The translations under genes and the position numbers were made by a program. Positions 1 to 4,432 of a DNA stretch of 6,223 nt are shown in pieces; the stretch's first letter is position 1; every line of letters starts with the position of its first letter. Source of the stretch: Thermoproteota archaeon (GTDB lineage Archaea > Thermoproteota > Methanomethylicia > Culexarchaeales > Culexmicrobiaceae); contig QMQZ01000015.1 of the NCBI GenBank assembly GCA_003649145.1, positions 1 to 6,223 of the forward strand, given 5' to 3'. The notes beneath the pieces are model-generated. The model had not been told where the DNA came from, searched no databases, and worked only from the letters and a program-made list of their open reading frames with translations.

Positions 1-808
1 CTTCAGCTCTCTTCCTAGGTTCGCCGAGAGCGTCTGATCCTATTATCGCTCCTTTACTGCTCTTAGCCCAGAGCACTATCCCGCTACCCGGCCCCAAGTG
101 CCTGTCCTCCTCAGGTCTATACCATTCTACACTTATGCTTACATTGTTGAATCCTGCTTTTTTGAGAAATGAAGCGGCTGCACTGGCTTGTCTCTCAGCA
201 ACGTGCCTGGGGAGTCTTACGCAGTGAGATATTCCTTCTACTTTGACGATTTCACCTAGCTCAACAGCTGTGATTGGCTTTATCTCCCTAACTGGCTCAG
301 TGATCACGCGTACTTTTCCTCCACCTCTAGGGTAGTGTCCTCTCCGTAGAACGTGGATTTCTACGTGATAGCCCATCCTACTTAAATGCGGCAGAAATAC
401 GTGTTTGAGGTAGTCTATGGGTGGGCTCCACTTAACGTCTGTTCCTCCAGTGATTTCTACTTCTGTTTTTCCATGGGAAAATGCTAGGGCAGGTAGAATT
501 GCCTGTAAAACGAGTGAAATGCTGCCTGCTGTACCTATATTTATACTGATTCTGCCTGAAGCTCTGGCTGTCGGGTGAAATGTCAGCGTTGTTGACCCTA
601 ACTTTAGCCCTTCAACCTTCGCTCTAGTAAGCATTGCTAGTGCTCTGACTCCCTCCATGTGTTGTGGCCTTAAGCCTGGGTTAGGCCGCTTAGCTCTTAT
701 GTTGTAAACTCTAACTGGCTTCATGCTCAGTGCCGAAAGTGCAATAGCCGTCCTGAGTACTTGCCCTCCACCTTCACCAATTGACCCGTCGATTTCAATT
801 ATTTCCAA
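1..808 (-). CDS. rtcA: RNA 3'-terminal phosphate cyclase (RtcA), C-terminal part missing
   Basis: RtcA converts an RNA 3'-phosphate to a 2',3'-cyclic phosphate using ATP, through a covalent enzyme-AMP intermediate. Translation of the minus strand gives about 269 residues with the family hallmarks: GSIGEGGGQVLR near the N-terminus, then IRAKRPNPGLRPQH, FHPTARASG, NIGTAGSISLVLQAILP, TGGTDVKWSPPIDY, RGHYPRGGGKV and, at the window edge, GSDALGEP. Family members are about 340 residues, so roughly 70 residues are outside the window. The adenylylated histidine (His309 in the E. coli enzyme, from memory) lies in that part and cannot be checked. The start is a TTG at 806-808. No ATG or GTG precedes it in frame before a stop, and a GGAGG sits 8 nt upstream. 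The gene is divergent from nadM. Function is assigned by family with high confidence. Confidence 0.95.
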   Translation of the reverse strand, partial: MEIIEIDGSIGEGGGQVLRTAIALSALSMKPVRVYNIRAKRPNPGLRPQHMEGVRALAMLTRAKVEGLKLGSTTLTFHPTARASGRISINIGTAGSISLVLQAILPALAFSHGKTEVEITGGTDVKWSPPIDYLKHVFLPHLSRMGYHVEIHVLRRGHYPRGGGKVRVITEPVREIKPITAVELGEIVKVEGISHCVRLPRHVAERQASAAASFLKKAGFNNVSISVEWYRPEEDRHLGPGSGIVLWAKSSKGAIIGSDALGEPRKRAE

Positions 809-816
809 ATCATCTC

Positions 817-821
817 CCTCC
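817..821 (-). promoter_or_regulatory. Shine-Dalgarno site that fixes the rtcA TTG start
   Basis: The minus strand reads GGAGG here, with an 8-nt gap to the TTG at 808. This is a strong match to the archaeal 16S rRNA 3' end and supports the unusual TTG initiation codon. Confidence 0.7.
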
Positions 822-858
822 GCTCTTTAATATCGCTAATGAAGTAAAAAACCGCTGC

Positions 859-868
859 ATATATTTAT
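859..868 (-). promoter_or_regulatory. TATA-like promoter element for rtcA
   Basis: The minus strand reads ATAAATATAT. A transcription start about 26 nt downstream would fall near 837 and give a leader of about 29 nt containing the GGAGG site. This is inferred from spacing; the same AT run could be read on either strand. Confidence 0.45.
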
Positions 869-881
869 CCCCATCAATTTC

Positions 882-895
882 TTAAATTTAAAATA
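882..895 (+). promoter_or_regulatory. TATA-like promoter element for nadM
   Basis: The AT run TTAAATTTAAAATA lies 17-30 nt upstream of the ATG at 912. Reading the box at its left half puts the transcription start on the ATG itself (leaderless mRNA). Reading it at the right half (TTTAAAAT) puts the start near 916. There is no Shine-Dalgarno match just before 912, which agrees with a leaderless transcript. Confidence 0.45.
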
Positions 896-896
896 C

Positions 897-907
897 ATTA
901 CTGTAAT
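897..907 (+). repeat. Small inverted repeat between TATA element and nadM start
   Basis: ATTAC-T-GTAAT has two perfect 5-nt arms around one central base. It sits between the proposed TATA element and the start codon, where a repressor would block transcription. Arms this short arise often by chance in AT-rich DNA, so an operator role is only a suggestion. Confidence 0.25.
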
Positions 908-911
908 CTAC

Positions 912-1481
912 ATGTGTGGGGTTAGCCAATTGAGCAGGTGGCATAGAGGCGCTTACGTAGGCAAGTTCCAGCCCTTCCACAAAGGCCACTTGGAATGCGT
1001 AAAGTACGTGCTTGAGAGAGTTGATGAGTTAGTAATTGTCCTTGGGAGTTCTCAGTATAGCCATAGCTTGGAGAACCCCTTCACTGCTGGTGAGCGAATT
1101 GAAATGATACGGTTAGCTCTTATGGAGGCTGGAATTCCCTGTGAGCGTTACGTGATAGTCCCCGTGCCTGACACTAATTGCGTTCACGCATTATGGGTTG
1201 CACATGTAATTAGCTACACACCTAAGTTTGAAGTCGTATTTTCAAATGAACCATTAACTCGACGCTTATTCTATGAGGCTGGATTTGAGGTTCAGAGTAT
1301 TCCATTCTTCAATAGAGACGTACTCTCAGCAACGGAGGTTAGACAGAGAATGATACGTGGCGAAAACTGGGAGGAGCTTGTTCCTCGAAGCGTAGCAGAG
1401 TACATCAAGTCCATCAATGGCGTAGAGAGGTTGAGATCTCTAGTGCAAAAGGACAAGCCTCCATTCAAAGCTCAACTATAA
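912..1481 (+). CDS. nadM: Nicotinamide-nucleotide adenylyltransferase, archaeal type
   Basis: NadM transfers AMP from ATP to nicotinamide mononucleotide, giving NAD+ and pyrophosphate; it is a cytosolic enzyme of NAD synthesis and salvage. The nucleotidyltransferase motif is GKFQPFHKGH at residues 17-26 (GxFxPxHxGH). It is followed by the conserved NPFTAGERIEM at 55-65, SNEPLTRRLF at 111-120, and the second ATP-site motif SATEVRQR at 139-146 (family ISxTxxR). At 189 residues it is slightly longer than the usual 165-180. The excess is an N-terminal stretch of about a dozen residues before RGAYVG, where most members begin, plus a polar C-terminal tail. A TTG at 930-932 with a GGGG at 918-921 is a possible alternative start. 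The 3' end overlaps the convergent SAM hydrolase gene by 17 nt. Function is secure; the start is not. Confidence 0.94.
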   Translation: MCGVSQLSRWHRGAYVGKFQPFHKGHLECVKYVLERVDELVIVLGSSQYSHSLENPFTAGERIEMIRLALMEAGIPCERYVIVPVPDTNCVHALWVAHVISYTPKFEVVFSNEPLTRRLFYEAGFEVQSIPFFNRDVLSATEVRQRMIRGENWEELVPRSVAEYIKSINGVERLRSLVQKDKPPFKAQL

Positions 1482-2262
1482 TTCTATCGCCCACTTTCAC
1501 GCCATACCTTTTTGCTGCACTCCCCAAGTTAACTGCTATTTCGAGTAGATTGAAGCTATCAACGACTGCTAGAGTTTCGCCAGCTGGAGCTTCTCCATAC
1601 GCTCTGCTCAACTTAACCTTCAACTTGACCTGGCCTTTCAAATTAACGCTAATTACGTCGCCGACTTCTACGCCCTTTTCCCTTAAGACTTCTTTAGGTA
1701 TATTTGTGACTACATTGCCGAAACCATCTACATACACAACTTCTCCGAGAATTCTCCGACCCATAATTTCAGGTTGAGGAAATGGGATTTTAATGTAGTC
1801 AGCGACCTCCACGCCGACTTCATTAGGGTCGACTCCTCGCGCTATGTACGCTGCTACTGGTGCGAATATGTCTCTGCCGTGAAATGTTGACGACACGTGC
1901 TTTAACATGAACTTGGGATTACTGATTTCCACCACTTTCAAGATGCCCTCTCTATGTGCTGCTAGCATTAGAAGCCCATTATCCGGCCCGACAAATACGC
2001 TTCGCCTCGTAATTACTGTTATTGGGCGTCTAGCTGTGCCAACTCCAGGGTCTACAACTCCGACGTGCACAGTTCCTTCTGGGAAGTATGGAGTGACTGC
2101 CGCTAAGATGAATGCTCCTTCCCTCACGTTGAACTTGCTTACTTCATGGGTGATGTCGACGATCTTCACATCTGGAGCGATGCTCAATATAACTCCTTTC
2201 ATTGATGCGACGTACGGGTCTCTAGATCCAAAGTCAGTTAGTAAAGTTATGATTCCACTCAT
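1465..2262 (-). CDS. S-adenosyl-L-methionine hydrolase (adenosine-forming), DUF62 / SAM hydroxide adenosyltransferase family
   Basis: The characterised archaeal member of this family cleaves S-adenosylmethionine with water to adenosine and methionine; it is related to the fluorinase and chlorinase enzymes. Conserved blocks, numbered from the start chosen here, are LLTDFGSRDPYVASMKG at 7-23, VDITHEV at 35-41, VGVVDPGVGTARRP at 68-81, VGPDNGLL at 91-98, FHGRDIFAP at 127-135 and YVDGFGNVVTNIP at 177-189. The Asp in DPGVG, the Arg seven residues on, and the His in FHGRD correspond to the proposed water-activating triad. The C-terminal domain holds the typical NLLEIAVNLGSAA. There is no sign of the halogenase-specific loop, though I cannot exclude subtle changes. 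I chose ATG 2260-2262 because family members begin with a short M-x-IITLLTDFG; an in-frame ATG at 2290-2292 would add ten residues but has no ribosome site. Confidence 0.92.
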   Translation of the reverse strand: MSGIITLLTDFGSRDPYVASMKGVILSIAPDVKIVDITHEVSKFNVREGAFILAAVTPYFPEGTVHVGVVDPGVGTARRPITVITRRSVFVGPDNGLLMLAAHREGILKVVEISNPKFMLKHVSSTFHGRDIFAPVAAYIARGVDPNEVGVEVADYIKIPFPQPEIMGRRILGEVVYVDGFGNVVTNIPKEVLREKGVEVGDVISVNLKGQVKLKVKLSRAYGEAPAGETLAVVDSFNLLEIAVNLGSAAKRYGVKVGDRIIVEL

Positions 2263-2280
2263 TTCTCGCTCACAATAAGC

Positions 2281-2288
2281 TTTTAGTA
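2281..2288 (+). promoter_or_regulatory. TATA-like element for the class V aminotransferase gene
   Basis: TTTTAGTA lies about 26 nt before position 2311, which would give a short leader carrying the GAGGTGA ribosome site. The match is weak and is inferred from spacing only. Confidence 0.3.
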
Positions 2289-2290
2289 TC

Positions 2291-2301
2291 ATTAATTAGA
2301 T
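2291..2301 (-). promoter_or_regulatory. TATA-like element for the SAM hydrolase gene
   Basis: The minus strand reads ATCTAATTAAT. A transcription start about 26 nt downstream would fall near 2270, leaving a leader of about 7 nt before the ATG at 2262. If so, the ATG at 2292 would lie inside the promoter and could not be used. Confidence 0.3.
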
Positions 2302-2313
2302 AAGCGTGATGAC

Positions 2314-2320
2314 GAGGTGA
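2314..2320 (+). promoter_or_regulatory. Shine-Dalgarno site of the aminotransferase gene
   Basis: GAGGTGA is a near-perfect match to the archaeal anti-Shine-Dalgarno sequence, 4 nt before the ATG at 2325. It favours that ATG over the in-frame ATG three codons later. Confidence 0.7.
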
Positions 2321-2324
2321 TGAA

Positions 2325-3458
2325 ATGTTAATCATGCTGCCCGGCCCGACAAATGTGCATCCACGAGTGTATAAGGCAATAGCTAAGCCAATAATTGGAC
2401 ATAGAGGCCCTGAATTTCACGAGCTCTACAAGAGAATTTCAGAGAACCTGAAATACGTCTTCCAGACGGGTAACGACGTCTTCGTACTCACCTCTTCAGG
2501 AACTGGCGGTGTGGAGTGCGCTGTAAGTAATATAGTTGCCCCCAACGACAAGGTGGTAGTTCCAGTGAACGGCGTTTTCTCGAAACGGCTAAGTGACTGT
2601 ATAAGGGTTTACGGTGGAAAGCCAATTGAGATAAATGTCAAGTGGGGAACAGCTCCATTATATGACGACATTAAAAGGGTTTTGGAGGAAGAGGAAGACG
2701 TCAAGGCAATAGCAGTCGTCTACAATGAAACGTCGACTGGAGCTAAGTGCATAGACTTGGGGAAGATTGGTGAGCTGGCGAGGAGCCACGACCTCCTCTT
2801 CATCGTTGACGCAATTTCAATTTTAGGTGGAGATGAGCTGCCAGTTGACGAGTGGAATATAGACGTCTGCATAACTGGAAGTCAAAAGTGCCTAGCTTGC
2901 CCTCCAGGCTTATCGCTCATCTCAGTTAGTGAGCGCGCATTGAAGGCTGCTGAGAATAACACTTCAAGGAAAACCTACTACTTCGACTTCATAAAGTTGA
3001 AGCAATACCACGATAAGAATGAAACGCCCTTCACTCCAGCCGTCCCACTACTCTATGCACTGGACGAAGCCCTCAAAATGATAGTGGAAGAAGGATTAGA
3101 AAATCGATTTGAAAGGCATAGGCGATGCGCGAGAGCATTCTACTCAGCACTTGAAACTCTCGGCTTCGAAATATTTCCTGAAAGAGAAGTCCGATCAAAC
3201 ACTGTGATAGTAGCTAAAGTTGCGAGTGGAGTTGACGATGCTGAGTTGAGGAGATGCTTGAAAGAGCGTCATGGAGTGGTAATTGCTGGAGGAATGGGGG
3301 CTCTTAAGGGGAAGGTTATCAGAATTGGCTGCATGGGAATAATCTCGGAGGAGCTGGTGCTGAAGACCGTGTCAGCGTTGGAAGAAGCCCTAATATCCCT
3401 AGGCTACGACGTGAAGCGAGGTTCTGCTGTCAGTGCAGCTAGAGAAGCGCTAGCTTAG
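2325..3458 (+). CDS. Class V PLP-dependent aminotransferase (alanine-glyoxylate / serine-pyruvate / archaeal aspartate aminotransferase group)
   Basis: This is a 377-residue fold-type I aminotransferase of the COG0075 group. Visible features are LPGPTNVHPRV at 5-15, the IGHRGPEFHELY substrate-site segment at 24-35, SSGTGG at 57-62 for the PLP phosphate, VDAIS at 161-165 with Asp162 for the pyridine nitrogen, and GSQKCL at 185-190 with Lys188 as the Schiff-base lysine. FTPAVPLLYAL follows at about 236-246. IRIGCMG near residue 343 supplies the arginine that binds the substrate carboxylate. Members act on alanine, serine or aspartate with glyoxylate, pyruvate or 2-oxoglutarate; the substrate cannot be read from sequence. 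Length is normal for the family, with a short alanine-rich C-terminal tail. It is probably transcribed alone, because the next gene lies beyond a region that encodes an RNA on the other strand. Confidence 0.92.
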   Translation: MLIMLPGPTNVHPRVYKAIAKPIIGHRGPEFHELYKRISENLKYVFQTGNDVFVLTSSGTGGVECAVSNIVAPNDKVVVPVNGVFSKRLSDCIRVYGGKPIEINVKWGTAPLYDDIKRVLEEEEDVKAIAVVYNETSTGAKCIDLGKIGELARSHDLLFIVDAISILGGDELPVDEWNIDVCITGSQKCLACPPGLSLISVSERALKAAENNTSRKTYYFDFIKLKQYHDKNETPFTPAVPLLYALDEALKMIVEEGLENRFERHRRCARAFYSALETLGFEIFPEREVRSNTVIVAKVASGVDDAELRRCLKERHGVVIAGGMGALKGKVIRIGCMGIISEELVLKTVSALEEALISLGYDVKRGSAVSAAREALA

Positions 3459-3460
3459 TG

Positions 3461-3522
3461 GCGTGTCAGAGCTTTTAACTTTCATCATTATTTTAAGCGC
3501 TCAGCCAGCTCATCATCCACGC
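3461..3522 (-). ncRNA. Box C/D sRNA candidate (2'-O-methylation guide)
   Basis: Reading the minus strand from 3522 to 3461: stem strand GCGTG (3518-3522), one G, box C ATGATGA (3510-3516), a 12-nt spacer (3498-3509), box D' CTTA (3494-3497, degenerate), a 5-nt spacer, box C' ATGATGA (3482-3488), a 12-nt spacer AAGTTAAAAGCT (3470-3481), box D CTGA (3466-3469), and stem strand CACGC (3461-3465). The stem strands are perfectly complementary. Two 12-nt guide spacers, a short D'-C' spacer and a total of 62 nt are what archaeal guides of the L7Ae-Nop5-fibrillarin complex have. The RNA fits between the aminotransferase stop and the next promoter without touching a coding region. The D guide predicts methylation of U34 in a tRNA-Lys(UUU); the D' guide target is unknown. 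One internal CTGA in the first spacer is too close to box C to be D'. Expression is not proven. Confidence 0.75.
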
Positions 3523-3523
3523 G

Positions 3524-3533
3524 AAATACATAT
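3524..3533 (+). promoter_or_regulatory. Possible TATA-like element for the Vps29-like gene
   Basis: AAATACATAT would place a transcription start near 3555, on or just before the TTG at 3556 and about 13 nt before the ATG at 3568. The match to the archaeal consensus is modest. It directly abuts the 5' end of the opposite-strand sRNA candidate. Confidence 0.3.
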
Positions 3534-3543
3534 GACTCCCTGA

Positions 3544-3553
3544 CATATTATAG
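3544..3553 (-). promoter_or_regulatory. TATA-like element for the box C/D sRNA candidate
   Basis: The minus strand reads CTATAATATG, centred near 3548, which is 26 nt upstream of the first stem base at 3522. That is the archaeal TATA-to-start distance, and it was found independently of the RNA's box structure. Confidence 0.5.
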
Positions 3554-3567
3554 TTTTGCGAGAGTAT

Positions 3568-4143
3568 ATGAGAGTCCTCGTCATAGGAGACTTTCACATA
3601 CCTACCAGGGCTAAATCAATACCCCAACAGTTCACACCAATTATCAGCAAAGGCGACTTCGACGTAATTCTATCTACAGGAGACTTCGTCGAGAGAAAAG
3701 TGCTCTCATACTTGGAAAGCATAGCCACTACCGTTTGGGTTGTGGGGAACATGGACTTCTTCGCCTATCATCCAAGAGAGAGGATGGTCAACTTAGAGGG
3801 CTTCAAGATAGGGCTGACTCACGGAGCTCAGATCTATCCTAGAGGAGATCCGCTTAAACTGTACTCCTTAGCTGTAAAATTAGGGGTTGACATCCTAATT
3901 TCAGGTCATACTCACGTAGCCTCTACAAAGCTGGTGAAGGACATTCTACTACTAAACCCTGGAAGTGCTACGGGATGCTGGAGCGGTAGTGGGGGTTCCC
4001 TAATTCCAAGCTTCATGATATTAAATGTAGAGGGAGACAGGCTTTCAGTCTCAACCTATGAGCTTGTCAAATCTAAAATACGAATAACGACTGAGACCTT
4101 CACAAAGTCAAGTGATGGCAAAGCCATCTTAAGAGCTACTTAA
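3568..4143 (+). CDS. Vps29-like calcineurin-fold metallophosphoesterase
   Basis: This 191-residue protein has the full set of the YfcE/MJ0936/Vps29 phosphoesterase family (COG0622). Numbered from the ATG at 3568: GDFH (Asp8, His10), TGD (Asp39), GNMD (Asn61), LTHG (His85), SGHTH (His114, His116) and NPGSATG at 130-136. These residues would bind two divalent metals and act on phosphoesters; the natural substrate is unknown. Several segments recall eukaryotic retromer Vps29 specifically: GDFHIPTRAKSIP, GFKIGLTHGAQIYPRGD, VDILISGHTH and NPGSATG followed by IPSFM. Unlike Vps29, which I recall having Asn and Asp at the third and fourth metal positions, this protein keeps Asp39 and Asn61 and so looks catalytically competent. 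The ATG is preferred because family members start M-x-VLVIGD; an in-frame TTG at 3556 would add four residues. The 3' end overlaps hypC by 15 nt. Confidence 0.88.
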   Translation: MRVLVIGDFHIPTRAKSIPQQFTPIISKGDFDVILSTGDFVERKVLSYLESIATTVWVVGNMDFFAYHPRERMVNLEGFKIGLTHGAQIYPRGDPLKLYSLAVKLGVDILISGHTHVASTKLVKDILLLNPGSATGCWSGSGGSLIPSFMILNVEGDRLSVSTYELVKSKIRITTETFTKSSDGKAILRAT

Positions 4144-4350
4144 TATCTCCTCCCAGAGCTTCAGAATTGATATCGCCGTCTCCTTATCGAGCTTTTGAAT
4201 CGCAAAGCCAGCGTGAACTATGACGTAGTCTCCAGGAGAGATCTTCTCTTCGATTAGCGTCACCAGTATCTCTCTCTGCACTCCGCCGAAGTCTACGATT
4301 GCCCTATCCCCATTGACTGAAATCACTTTAGCAGGAACTGCGAGGCACAT
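4129..4350 (-). CDS. hypC: Hydrogenase maturation factor HypC/HybG/HupF
   Basis: HypC is a small chaperone that works with HypD to assemble and deliver the Fe(CN)2CO unit to the large subunit of [NiFe] hydrogenase. The 73-residue product has the diagnostic N-terminus MCLAVPAKV with the essential Cys2, the FGGVQREI segment at 21-28, and PGDYVIVHAGFAIQKLD at 39-55. Length is normal (70-90 residues). A weak ribosome site, GAGTG on the minus strand at 4355-4359, precedes the ATG. No other hyp or hydrogenase gene is in the window, so this is an isolated copy and its partner genes must be elsewhere. It converges with the Vps29-like gene and is divergent from the FKBP gene, with which it may share a promoter region. 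Confidence 0.93.
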   Translation of the reverse strand: MCLAVPAKVISVNGDRAIVDFGGVQREILVTLIEEKISPGDYVIVHAGFAIQKLDKETAISILKLWEEILSSS

Positions 4351-4380
4351 GTTTCACTCGCCTATCTGTACACCAAAAAA

Positions 4381-4390
4381 GTAATTTAAC
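4381..4390. promoter_or_regulatory. AT element probably serving both divergent genes (hypC and FKBP)
   Basis: GTAATTTAAC reads GTTAAATTAC on the other strand. From its centre, a start about 26 nt away falls near 4360 for hypC (leader of about 10 nt) and near 4412 for the FKBP gene (leader of about 21 nt including its GGTGA site). Both spacings are acceptable, so one element may drive both genes. A second GTTAAAT at 4396-4402 is an alternative for hypC. Confidence 0.4.
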
Positions 4391-4421
4391 TGTTGTGTTA
4401 AATGTTGTCGCGCGCCTAAGT

Positions 4422-4426
4422 GGTGA
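4422..4426 (+). promoter_or_regulatory. Shine-Dalgarno site of the FKBP gene
   Basis: GGTGA lies 6 nt before the ATG at 4433, an ordinary and well-spaced archaeal ribosome site. Confidence 0.6.
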
Positions 4427-4432
4427 GATAGC

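Noticed and set aside
1550..2278. Plus-strand open frames of 75 and 123 codons
   Set aside because: They lie wholly antisense to the well-conserved SAM hydrolase gene, and their Ser/Thr/Pro-rich products resemble no family.
2263..2292. ATG at 2292 as SAM hydrolase start
   Set aside because: It adds ten non-conserved residues, has no ribosome site, and lies in the likely promoter.
2306..2324. Two GTGATGA motifs resembling box C before the aminotransferase gene
   Set aside because: No CTGA box or terminal stem follows at guide spacing. The second copy is explained by the ribosome site.
3472..3494. T-rich tract after the aminotransferase gene as a plus-strand terminator
   Set aside because: The T runs are short and broken, and the region is better explained as the guide and C' portion of the minus-strand RNA. 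Some termination there is still possible.
3501..3504. Minus-strand CTGA as the D' box of the sRNA candidate
   Set aside because: It lies only 5 nt after box C, too short for a guide. The CTTA at 3494-3497 gives the standard 12-nt spacer and a normal D'-C' distance.
3556..3567. TTG start adding four residues to the Vps29-like protein
   Set aside because: The ATG at 3568 gives the normal family N-terminus. The TTG is possible only as a leaderless start and adds nothing conserved.
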